A stretch of DNA of 64,000 nucleotides from Blattamonas nauphoetae (Eukaryota > Preaxostyla > Oxymonadida), in NCBI GenBank assembly GCA_033064195.1, contig JARBJD010000120.1, positions 62,001-126,000 of the forward strand, read 5' to 3'. The notes beneath the pieces were generated by a model. That model was not told the origin of the DNA. It saw only the letters and a list, made by a program, of their open reading frames with translations, and did no database searches. Shown one piece after another: positions 54,890-64,000 of the stretch (position 1 is its first letter; each line of letters begins with the position of its first letter). Position numbers and translations under genes: made by a program.

Positions 54890-56594
54890 ATGACACACAA
54901 CGCATCAACTGAATCTTCGACACTTCCCACCCTCACCCAACTGACAAGGACTGAGAAAGAAGACCATCCCTGCCCACTTCCTTTTCCACACCGAATTTGT
55001 TCATCATTTTGCAGCATATGCCAACTCGAAGACGAGGCAGAGTTCGTGTTCTTACCATGTGACCACTCCTTCCACACACTGTGCTTCCTCCAATGGCTGC
55101 ACTTCAACCATCTAACATGTCCCAACTGCAATCAAACATTTGTATCATCCATCTCCCCAAATTCCTCCACAACAAAGAATGAAGCATTCTTCCTCCCAAT
55201 CTGGACCGTCCGAAACGTCGCGATCTCCTGCGAGCCGACTTTGGAGGGAGCGAAAATCAGACAAACTGGATGGTACAACATCCAACTTCAAATCATCCCC
55301 CCACGCGGAATCCAGAGTGTGTCGTCATTTCCTCTTTATGAACCTCTTCAGTACACCGCGTGAAGTATGTGTTCCATCCTGCCTTCAACATCTCCAAATT
55401 GGCCATGCACAAAGAACCTTTCGACTTGCTCGTCAAGCTGTGCTCGTCGGGAGTGTTTGTTCTCATCGAAGTGGAATTCTCGGAAAAAATCCGTGGAACG
55501 AAAAGTTTGGGTCATCTGTTTTTTATTTCCATTCTCTTTTGTCTCCATGATATCTGATCTCCCTCTATTTCCTTTGTTCTTCCGTCACAGCTTCCACAGC
55601 TCCTCGCTCTGTGTTCGTCATCGCCCACAAACTTGAGAAGGAGGTATGCAGCCGATGCTACTTCGAGAATGCGTACAACGGATTGACAGCGGAGGAGATG
55701 ATGAAGGAAAAAGTGAGTGAAGAGAAGAAGGAAGAGGAGAAGCGGAAGATCATGTCTGAGATCAACGAAGAAGAGATCGTCAAAAAAGTTTGTTCATCGC
55801 CTTCCTTTCTTCTCAATCCCATCTTTTGCCATCATCTGTTGTTCTCGATTCTCACATCCTTCGTCTCTCAAACAGAACATCGACGTGTCGCAACACTTCT
55901 CTCGCCTCCTCCCTTTCTACTCTCGACCTGCCGATTACTATCGATCGCCTGTGTCAGTTGGGGGGAAGGAACATCTTCATCACTTTCCTGCAAATGTCAC
56001 TCCGGGAACACCTATCGTTCCACCATATCGAAGGTGTGTAGTGAGCACAGTGATCGAGTGGAGGTGTTAGAGAAATTGTGATTAGTTTATTGATGTTGGT
56101 TTTGATGATTCAATCGTCCATTCTCATCTTTGTTTCTGTTCAGCCAGCCATCTCCTGCATCCCCAGTCACTTCTCCCTCAGCAACCTCTCCCGAGCCATC
56201 CACATCACATTCGTCTTCATCGCTTCTGTCTTCCTCCCCACCCCCTGCCCCAACCATTCCTCGTAATTCATCGATCGCTCGATCGTCATCTTCGCTCTTC
56301 GCAGCGGAGTTCAACACATCGACAGGTCTGATCCGCTCAGACTCAGTGACGACGCTTCCACCATCGACACGTCATCCATCCGTGGGAATTGCGACGACGA
56401 CAGACACGATGGAAGAAGGGATGCTTCGTGATGAGGAATCGATGGAGCTGGATGCCGACTTGTCAGGAGCTGATCTGTCGAATGAAGAAGGTGTCTTTGC
56501 TTTCGTTCTTTATCTTCCAGTTCGAAATGTGATTGCTGCCTGTCTTGCTGCCGATCATTTTCAGGCTCTCACAACTCAGAATCACCAACATTAA
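54890..56594 (+). CDS. RING-H2 plus YEATS domain protein, 451 aa, 6 exons
   Basis: Exons: 54890-55316, 55352-55504, 55591-55787, 55876-56033, 56144-56490, 56521-56594. A RING-H2 finger uses C41, C44, C57, H59, H62, C65, C77 and C80, the pattern of ubiquitin ligases. From about residue 105 a YEATS fold follows: 'WTVRNVAISCEP', 'TGWYNIQLQII', 'VKYVFHPAFNISKL', 'EPFDLLVK', 'GVFVLIEVEF'. YEATS domains read acyl-lysine on histones. The usual aromatic 'GWG/GYAGF' turn reads CSSGVF here, so acyl reading is doubtful. A charged segment and a Ser-rich tail follow. The last 30-nt intron is optional, since the frame is open through it. Confidence 0.8.
56491..56520 (+). other. Possible 30-nt intron in the RING-YEATS gene
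   Basis: Runs from GTGTCTTTGC to ATCTTCCAG in phase 1. Its length is a multiple of three and it has no stop, so splicing would remove ten codons without changing the frame. A longer alternative acceptor lies at about 56562-56564. Confidence 0.5.
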
Positions 56595-56771
56595 TTCCTT
56601 TCTCGAGAAATTTTTATTTGTTTCGCTTGTCGCATATCATTTGTTATTATTTAATTCCACTCTCATTGTCGTCCTCATTTCGTCAGAAATGATGGTGTTT
56701 CGATTTCCCTTTTCATGCTTATTTATTGTCTGATTAATTGTGAATGGGTTTGATCAAGTCTCAGTGGACGT

Positions 56772-58298
56772 ATGAACTATCCATATGAGCATGGTCCACA
56801 CCAGCCGCCTCAATCATTCGGATAGTTTGCCTTTTTGTTTTTTTCACAATCAAAAACCCTGTTTCCATCGTTCCCACCTATCACATTATCCAGTCCAATG
56901 ATGACCCCTATGGCTCCACAGGTGATGATGCCAATGGGTTCACCCGTATGATTGAGTTACTTTTCATGAGTTTTTGATTCCATTCTTTTTATGTAGGTGT
57001 ATCCCCAAGGCTTCTACCAAAACACACAAATACTCGCTCCTCCAGGTGTGATTCCCAGTCAATATTATCACTTCTCCATCTCATCGATCCTAGCTCCTCT
57101 TCAAGATCCTACCATGTCTCTCCAACATGTTATTCACCAAACAGGAGGATTTGTTCCTACTTTTCAGGTTTCCTCAGACAAGGACCCTATTCAAACCGCT
57201 ACAATTGACCCCAGTCGTGTAGTAGCTGAAAAAACGTTTAAACCCAAATGCATGAAGTCGAATCAGCCACAATCTGTACCAGACCCAATTGACCTTTCGC
57301 AAGTGTCTAACAGGAAGCCCTTCATTCCAAAACAAGGTACTCAACTTCCAGCAACCGATAAGAGCAAAGACATCTCATTGGAACATCTTATTGATTCAAC
57401 CGCGCCAACAATCTTTAAGCGTCGCAGTCAAACTTCGCCCACTAAAATTGAGAATCAACCGACTCCACAGATCTTTGCTCCGTCCCAACCGAAACAACTT
57501 CTTGTTCCACAAAACGATCAAGTAATAGATCCATCAAATTCGGAGAATGAAGACGATTCCGAAACTATCGAAGATCAGAATGAAAGGTTCAATAGAGCTG
57601 TCCTCGAAATCTATGATAAAGCTGTGCATGAAACAGAATATGTGCAACTCTACGCAGACCTGTGCAAACAACTCGTAGACTACGAACAACAACTTCCACA
57701 TTCATCTCCTCCTGATTCCCCGTCTCTTCGCATGTCTGTCGTCCCAACAACATTCAGAAAATGCTTGGTCGATAAGGTCACCACCACACTCAAGCAATAC
57801 GCGGCTAAATCAGTCCAAGATTCAAACTCCAGCCTTAGACAACTCCAAACACCCAGTTCTGGAATAATTTCAGCGCCTAATCCCTCCGTGTCACCGACCA
57901 ATGAAAGGGCCTCGCCATCGCCAACACCAGCCTTAACCACCACTCCAACGAGAACATCAGGCAACAGTGCTGATCTAGAACGATTAGAAAGACGTGGAAA
58001 TGTCCTATTTGTTGGATATTTGATCGCTAATGACCTTATTAGCACAAGTGAAGCTGCCCCTTGTCTGGCAGCCCTTTGGGAAGGAACAACTCCTCAAAAT
58101 GTCATCGAGGAGAATGTTGAATCTGTGTCAACGTTCCTCATTGTGACTGGAAAGCGAATCCAAAAAGAAGCACCCGAAGCCATCGAGAAAAACATGAACA
58201 AGCTCACCCATCTCATCAAGCATGGAAACATCACTCCACAATGCAAATATAAATTGATGGAGGCCGTTTATGCTCGAGATCGCAATTGGGAGCGATAA
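56772..58298 (+). CDS. eIF4G-like MIF4G-domain protein, 468 aa, 3 exons
   Basis: Exons: 56772-56824, 56894-56945, 56997-58298. The N-terminus is Pro/Met/Gln-rich (MNYPYEHGPHQPPQ, then MMTPMAPQVMMPM). A MIF4G HEAT domain starts near residue 230: 'FNRAVLEIYDKAVHE', 'YVQLYADLCKQL', 'FRKCLVDK', 'GNVLFVGYLIANDLIS', 'SVSTFLIVTGKRI', 'MEAVYARDRNWE'. In eIF4G this domain binds eIF4A to recruit ribosomes to capped mRNA. The protein is much shorter than animal eIF4G (about 1,600 aa) and ends right after MIF4G, like some protist eIF4Gs. I see no clear eIF4E-binding motif. Confidence 0.82.
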
Positions 58299-58692
58299 AA
58301 TCGATTGTTGAACCCCCTCCGTCCCAAGCACTCCCGCCCGCAGTCAGCCACAAACACCAATGAGACAGCCTTCCCCGATGCAACAGGTCTTCTCACACAG
58401 ACACTCGACCTCTTCAGTGAATTCATAATCACTTGCTATTCAAAAACGTTGTACGCAACTGTTGTTCTGAATAAAACACGTCCAAAATGGCCCAGTATGA
58501 TACGGTTCCAACCATCGGGAATGAGTCCGATGGTGTGATCATGAAGGAATCAAACTGAATAGAGAAGAAGATCAAATCACATAATAATGATCTGACAAAA
58601 TAAATCAACAATGAAACATAAGTTCGTTGATAAAACAAGAAGAACAAAGATTGGAAGTTATAGTAGTCCTAATTGTGATCAGGAGAGGTGAA
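58299..58692. other. Gap between convergent eIF4G-like and CK1 genes
   Basis: Both neighbouring genes end here, so the gap holds two 3' ends. The AT-rich middle (58540-58660, with AATAAATC and several AATAA-like runs) may supply polyadenylation signals for both strands. No gene seen. Confidence 0.45.
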
Positions 58693-61138
58693 TTACATCA
58701 CATTGCAAGTGGAGCAGCACAGTCCAGCGTCTTCGCTGTCTTCCTCAAAAGCAGCCCGTTTCCGTTTTTGTTTCTCGTCCTCCTTCTTTTTCTCGTCAGA
58801 GTCTTTTTTCTTTGTGTCATCTGAGGCCGACAGAGAGGGCTGAATTTTGGTCAATTCGAGGATGCCAGATCTGCTCAGGACGAGTGTTCCCGCATTTGGG
58901 TCGAATTCAGGTATCGTCACACCAAAGCCTGATCCCGAGTAGGTTTTGGTCAGCTTCTCCTCCCCATAAGCAGACTGTCGACGCGTCGAGGTTTCTGTCC
59001 CCGAAACAACGGAAGGAATAGGCACTAAGCTTGAACGACTCCGCTGGTTGGTGGATGTGCCAGAGTTTGTGACTAAATTCAACGGTTCCAGTGTTGTGAT
59101 GCTTTGCCGGTGAAGAAGGACGCCTCCCGCTTTTGTGCGACGATTAGCGAAGGACGACGGGCTGTCTGTGACTGTGGGTGAGTGGACTGTGAGGGAAAGA
59201 GACCCAGCATCTCGAACTCGATGGACGTGAATCTGGTTTTGGTCGTTTCGACTGGCTGGGTTGATCGAGTCTTCAAAAAGGGCTGTTCCGTCCACAGTGA
59301 TGTGTGTCACGCTTCCCTCGGCAACATCGTGGTCTTCATCGCAGTCTTCTTCGTCTTGACTGGCGTTTGCTGATTCCTCGCCCTCAACAAGGTCCTCGTC
59401 TTCAACACCAGAATTCTCAGTTTGGCGACTCATACTGTCTTCATCAGAACCCGCCTGAATGTCACCAACGCTCTCTTCCATCAACTCGAGATCATCATCG
59501 CCATCTCCACCGTCTTTATTCTCGCTCAGGGTCGTCGCACTTTGAGAATTGGTTTTGCTGTCGTCGGACAATTTTGTGGGTTCTTGCTTCAAGAGGTATT
59601 GCTGTTGAAGTGCTTGGAGATTGGTACTTGCAATTTGAGTGCATTCGTTGTCGAGATAGCTTGCTTGCTGCAGGTCGATGGGATGTTTCGCGTCCCAATC
59701 AAGCCGAGCAAGAGTGGGACAATTAAATTGGGAAAGAACGGAAAGAAGAAGTTCTTTAAAGTAAGCATAGTTTGGCTGATCGGTGAATGTAAGTGCGCTC
59801 AATCCTGAAAAAGAAAAGTTGGTGGGTCGCAAGAAGAAATGGAAAGACTAAGCTAACTCCGAGGAATACAACACACCGTCGACGAAATAGCAATACTGAC
59901 TTGGCATGTCCTTCACAAGGCGGTGATTCCGATAACGTAATTTGCGGACAGAGACGGTGTTCTAATGAATATTATTCGTAAATAAGGCTCAAAAATGAAG
60001 ACCTTCTCCTTGTCATCATGCCACGGCAGTTTTCGTCGAGATAACTCAACGAGCATATATAATAGACTCCACAGGTCATCAACACGCCCAAGTTCCTGAG
60101 AGGCGAAGAATAGGGTCGATATTGTGAAAAAAGAGGGGAAGGCATACTAATCCTTTATGTGAATTGAGCGAAGCATATCGAAGTGTTCCTCGGAAACCGA
60201 GGCCTGTTTTTGACTTGATGTGGGGATTTGGAGAAGAGTGATAGAATTAGTGAACGAAGAGAGAATATAAACAAAGAGAGGGAAAACGAATGATTGCAAG
60301 AAGATGAATGAGAGATGAAAGGAGAAAAGTGGCAGACAGGACGAGAAGGTTCGAAGGGGTTGATTTTCTTTGTGAGTCCAAAATCAATAAGATGGATATG
60401 GTTCGTCTTGTTCCCGACACCAACACAAAAGTTAGCCTGAGGAAGAATGAAGAATTGGTGAATTGTGAGAGGAGGAAGAAAGAAGGAATTTCAGGAACGA
60501 ATTTTGGACGGATAGAACAACGGAGAGAGCGCAGAATAGATACTGGTTTAATATCACGATGGATAAAACCCTTTGAATGAAAAATTTCGATGGCTTCTAA
60601 GCATTGAAGACCAACCAGAGCTGTTGTGATTGTGCTGAACTTTTTTCTTTTTCGCCTGCGCATTATGGTCCTGTACCAAAGAGAAAGATGAATATTGGAT
60701 ATCACATTGAAAAAGAGGCCAGGATGGTGAATAATCAGAAGAATTATGAGGGAGAAAGTCTGTGTGTTGTTTGGCGACGAAATTGTTCTACAAACATCAA
60801 ATTTTGTCCTAAAAGCTCCATTGTTAGGAAGTATTCTTGTCCAAGCGTGCCAGAATGATACAGTTTGGGGAAATGGGGAAGGCCTAGACAGAATAAAGTG
60901 CAATAAGAAATGGAGGACCTTGAACTGCCTTTAGCACAGTTGCTTCAATCTTAAGTGATGCGTTTTTGGTGCTTTTCTTCTCTCTTTTCATTGCAAGATC
61001 TCGCCCTTTCCATTTACATCTTGAAATGATTCCAAAGCCTCCTTGACCAAGTTTGTTGAAGACGTAGAGCTTATCTTCGGGGTTGTCCGATAACTGAATG
61101 ATATCGGGCTTTTTCTCGTTGAGTCCAACGAGTGCCAT
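58693..61138 (-). CDS. Casein-kinase-1/TTBK-type protein kinase with a CaaX-like end, 629 aa, 8 exons
   Basis: Exons on the minus strand: 61138-60919, 60883-60796, 60670-60544, 60436-60338, 60213-60148, 60095-60003, 59961-59877, 59804-58693. All kinase elements are present: loop GQGGFG (31-36), Lys51, 'LPHFPKLYHSG', 'YFLTMELLGQNL', 'GFIHRDIKPANF' (Asp142), 'LIDFGLTKK' (Asp163), 'GFRGTLRYASLNSHKG' and 'VDDLWSLLYMLVE'. The CK1 form of the activation segment sets it apart from other kinases. A Ser/Glu-rich tail of about 350 residues ends CCSTCNVM. CNVM fits a farnesylated CaaX box with nearby cysteines for palmitate, so membrane anchoring is likely. Introns run from 35 to 125 nt. Confidence 0.88.
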
Positions 61139-61392
61139 GTAAAAGATATCTCAGTCAACCTCGTCGACCGGTTGCAGGTAGAAAGTCTTCTAAATTTTGG
61201 ACCGATCGAGATATTTTTGGATGATTGCAACATACAGGTGATAAATGAGCGAAATCACAGTTTTCTCCATGATACTCGAGTGAAAGTGCCAACGGAGTCG
61301 TCCTCCGTCCTGTGGATATGAGTGGTGACACAGATCTGATCCATCAGAGCCCACTTCTCTTTCTTTTCGGAACTCGGCTTTCAACCTCAGCC

Positions 61393-63386
61393 ATGATCAG
61401 GGCTGCCATGGTTGTCACGTGTCTTTTGCATTCTTGCACAAACCTTATTGTCACGAAAGGAGCATCAGCTGAAGGATACAACACGTATGATATTCTGTCA
61501 ACTTCATGATAAATCCTCATCTAATCATAATGTAGTTTGTCGTATAGTGCTGATTCTTGGGCCAGAGTCTGTATTTAATAATTCTGACGTTCATTTTTGT
61601 CCACAGTATGGTGACCTTCATCATTCTCCTGCCAGAGATCATGAACCAGGAACTATGCGCAAAATTATTCATTGGGTCTGCCTCTATTCCAAAATTTTAC
61701 AGCTTTTCTCACCATTTTGTCCTCATTTATCACATTTTTGCTTCAAGAGCAATGGAAAAGATCTTGGAGAGATCCCTGAAGCTGCACATACTTACAATGT
61801 TGTTGGAAACATGAATGAGTTTGGACTCGTTCTTGGAGAGACGACATGGGCAGGAAAGAAAGAGCTTACAATTGACCCTACTGGGAAACTTGACTACGGA
61901 AAGTATCACATTAAACTTTGCTTCATTTCTCTTTCATATCCATTTGATACCCATCAGTCTCATGTACATTGCCTTAGAACGTTGTATGACAGCACGCGAG
62001 GCCTGGAGAATGATCGTCGATCTCGCTGAAGAGTATGGATATGCCGACTCGGGAGAGACAATCACACTCTGCGATAAAAAAGAAATATGGTTGTTAGATA
62101 TCATTGGACGTGGTCCAGACCGTAAAGGACTATTGTGGGTTGCAATCCATCTTCCAGACGGGACAGTTGCTGAACATTCGAACCATCCTCGAACACACTC
62201 CATCTCTGAACTGATCAAGGCTGGCGTCGAAGTTGAATATCGTTCCGATCTGATTGAAGAATGTGTTCGGATTGGTCTCCTCACGGAAACTGTTCCTTTT
62301 GAGGAATTTGATTGGCAGGAGGCTGTTCATGGGGAAGTTCTGTGGAGACGCCGATACGGGGAAGCTAGGACAGTTTCATTCTTCAATGCCACAGTTGGAA
62401 ATGGAGGTGTGTGTGAGGAGTCTTATATTCTTATTCTCAACTTTCTTTCACTTTTTTGAGGATCATCGTGTTCATCATTCTTGATGTTCATACCCATTTC
62501 AGTTCTTGGCTCCTCTTTCACCGACTATCTTCATGGCAGCTCAACCGAGTCCCCACCCCAACTATTCTACACCCCGTCCTCCAAGATCTCCCTCACGCAA
62601 ATGTTCTCGTTGATGTCCGACCATCTCGAAGGCTCCTCTTTCGATCCTCGAAATGACGTCGGAGCTGGCCCGTATCATTCTCCGCATCGTGTGCCTCCAT
62701 ACACATGGACGTATGGAGAGCATTCATATGTGAATGAGAGGACAGTGTCCACACCACAGACAGGCTGGGTGTTTGTTGCGCAGTGTCGGGACGATGTTGA
62801 TGATGCGTTGGGAGGGATGTTATGGTTTGCTGTGGATGACGCTGGATTGGCTGTGTTTGTCCCGCATTATTCAACAGCCACAGCTATCAGCAAATGCGTT
62901 CAACGCACGCCAACCCAGAATTCGCAAAAATTCTCGTTCAACTCTCTCTTCTGGGTTTCTGCAATGCTCAATACACATGTTTATCAAAATTTCCTCCATA
63001 TCAACCCGGAAATTCAAGAAAAACGAAGTTCTATTCAAACAACACTTGTGTCTGAATGGAAGAAAGCAGACAAAGTTGCTCAGACCATAGCGGCACGAGA
63101 TGGTCCTGCAGCAAAGTCGTATGTGACGCAGGTGTCGATCAAGTGGGAGGATGACCTACTCAAGCAGTGGATGGAGCTATACACAACGATCTTCCCGAGG
63201 TTCCAGCAAGGAATGAGGAAAAAGTTTGTGGGAAAGAAACTGCCGGAAATTGAAAGGTTTCCGTATCAAAACAAGTATTATGAACGAATTGTGAAGGAGA
63301 CAGGCGACAAATATCTCGTCCCGACTCAGAAAACGACAGCAAATGGAAAGGAACTCGATCCTCTCTCCCAATTGAAATATGTGTAG
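61393..63386 (+). CDS. Peptidase family C69 dipeptidase, 555 aa, 6 exons
   Basis: Exons: 61393-61484, 61548-61566, 61607-61675, 61748-61902, 61958-62406, 62503-63386. A short signal-like start (MIRAAMVVTCLLHS) precedes Cys15, which by family rule becomes the N-terminal nucleophile after cleavage: 'CTNLIVTKGASAEG'. Family blocks follow: 'RDHEPGTMRKI', 'TYNVVGNMNEFGLVLGETT', 'TAREAWRMIVDLAEEYGY', 'DVGAGPYHSPHR', 'NERTVSTPQTGWVFVAQ' and 'GGMLWFAVDDA'. These enzymes cut dipeptides in lysosome-like or secreted compartments. An earlier ATG at 61318 is in frame, but 61393 gives the better signal peptide. Exon 2 has only 19 nt. Confidence 0.88.
61548..61566 (+). other. 19-nt microexon in the C69 dipeptidase gene
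   Basis: Bordered by TATAG before and GTCTGT after. It supplies 'ADSWAR', the equivalent of the family's conserved ADSH segment, between 'GYNT' and 'YGDLHHSPA'. Both junction phases fit only if it is included. Confidence 0.75.
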
Positions 63387-63604
63387 TTTTACATGTCCTG
63401 TGCATTTATGACGCGATTTTCTTCCTTTCTCTGTGAGTTTTCTTAGTTTGCCCGATCACTTCACCAAAACTGTTTCTTTTTGCCAAAAGTGGTTTTGAAA
63501 AAGGAAATTAGTAAAGTTTGAATTTCTTGTCGGAGATTTTTAATGCCCCTCGTCATAAAACTGGGCCTTTCTCCAATCGTGAATCTGTTTGGGCCGATCG
63601 ACCA

Positions 63605-64000
63605 ATGACGAACTCAAAATTCGAGTATGTGAAGAAATTTGAACAACGTATGCCACCCACGATCATAACGTTTCTTTTCTCCCAACAGATGATGAAATTA
63701 TCCCGAATATGTTCATTCTCGTCCGTGTGGATGGACACGGGTTCACAACGTCTTCCCTTCTCTCCTTTGGACTTTTCTTTCTTTATTTTCCAGATTCTGT
63801 GATAGACACAACTTTGTAAAGCCTAATGATGAGCGAGCATTGAATTTGATGAACGATGCAGCTCGAAAAGTTGCTGAACAATTCTCAGAGATCATTCTAG
63901 CATATGGACAAAGCGATGAATACTCTTTCGTCTTTCCTCCTTCAGCCAAGTGCTATAACCGTCGTGCCTCGTTTGTTTCAGTGTTTTGATTCACATATCA
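63605..64000 (+). CDS. THG1: tRNA-His guanylyltransferase (Thg1), 5' part, cut by the window end
   Basis: Exons visible: 63605-63647, 63689-63749, 63794-63970, then a GTTTGT donor at 63971. The start 'MTNSKFEYVKKFE' is the family's signature N-terminus. 'FILVRVDGHGF' holds the first metal-binding Asp-Gly, 'HNFVKPNDERAL' follows, and 'AYGQSDEYSFVF' holds the second catalytic Asp. Thg1 adds the extra G at position -1 of tRNA-His, needed for charging by HisRS. Introns are 41 and 44 nt. The remaining two thirds lie outside the window. Confidence 0.9.

Noticed and set aside
61318-61392. Upstream ATG for the C69 dipeptidase
   Set aside because: It would bury the signal peptide behind 25 polar residues and move the nucleophile away from the expected N-terminus.

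Overview
The window is nuclear DNA from an intron-rich unicellular eukaryote. Supporting evidence: eight spliced host genes (LeuRS-like, METTL21-like, SPX transporter, RING-YEATS, eIF4G-like, CK1, C69 dipeptidase, Thg1), short introns, a 30 kb Polinton, hAT and MULE transposons, and serine/proline-rich insertions in host proteins. The mix of Polintons, many short introns and fragments resembling repeat-rich surface proteins would suit a metamonad such as an oxymonad, but that is inference; nothing here fixes the species.

Layout. 1-1532 is the truncated integrase end of one Polinton-type copy. 1533-31575 is a second Polinton bounded by inverted repeats of about 1 kb. It carries two related capsid-like genes, several small virion-type genes, a packaging ATPase, an integrase and a protein-primed family B polymerase. 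Two foreign pieces sit inside it. The first is an 11 kb block (about 6990-17890) with degenerate coding scraps, a 3.1 kb array of a 53-bp satellite and a hAT transposase. The second is a 971-bp inverted-repeat transposon (25539-26509) in the polymerase gene. 31576-42400 is a gene-poor graveyard: a TIR fragment, a broken MULE transposase, dispersed repeats, a degraded exportin-7-like fragment, and a copy of the first exon and intron of a methyltransferase gene that lies 10 kb away.

42429-64000 is a compact host gene cluster with intergenic gaps of a few hundred bases or less. In order: a very large leucyl-tRNA synthetase-like protein that has lost its signature motifs, a METTL21-type methyltransferase, an SPX-domain phosphate transporter (minus strand), a RING-plus-YEATS protein, an eIF4G-like MIF4G protein, a casein-kinase-1-type kinase (minus strand), a C69 dipeptidase, and the start of tRNA-His guanylyltransferase.

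I derived the splice structures by combining phase and protein homology. All 31 complete introns obey phase, and every spliced total divides by three. The donor pattern is GTNTGY: T at +4 in 30 of 31 and G at +5 in 23 of 31. Introns are as short as 30-38 nt, and one has a GC donor. The host genes do not form an obvious pathway, although three act in translation or tRNA biology (LeuRS-like, eIF4G-like, Thg1). The most unusual items are the apparently catalytically dead, heavily inserted LeuRS paralogue and the RING-YEATS architecture.
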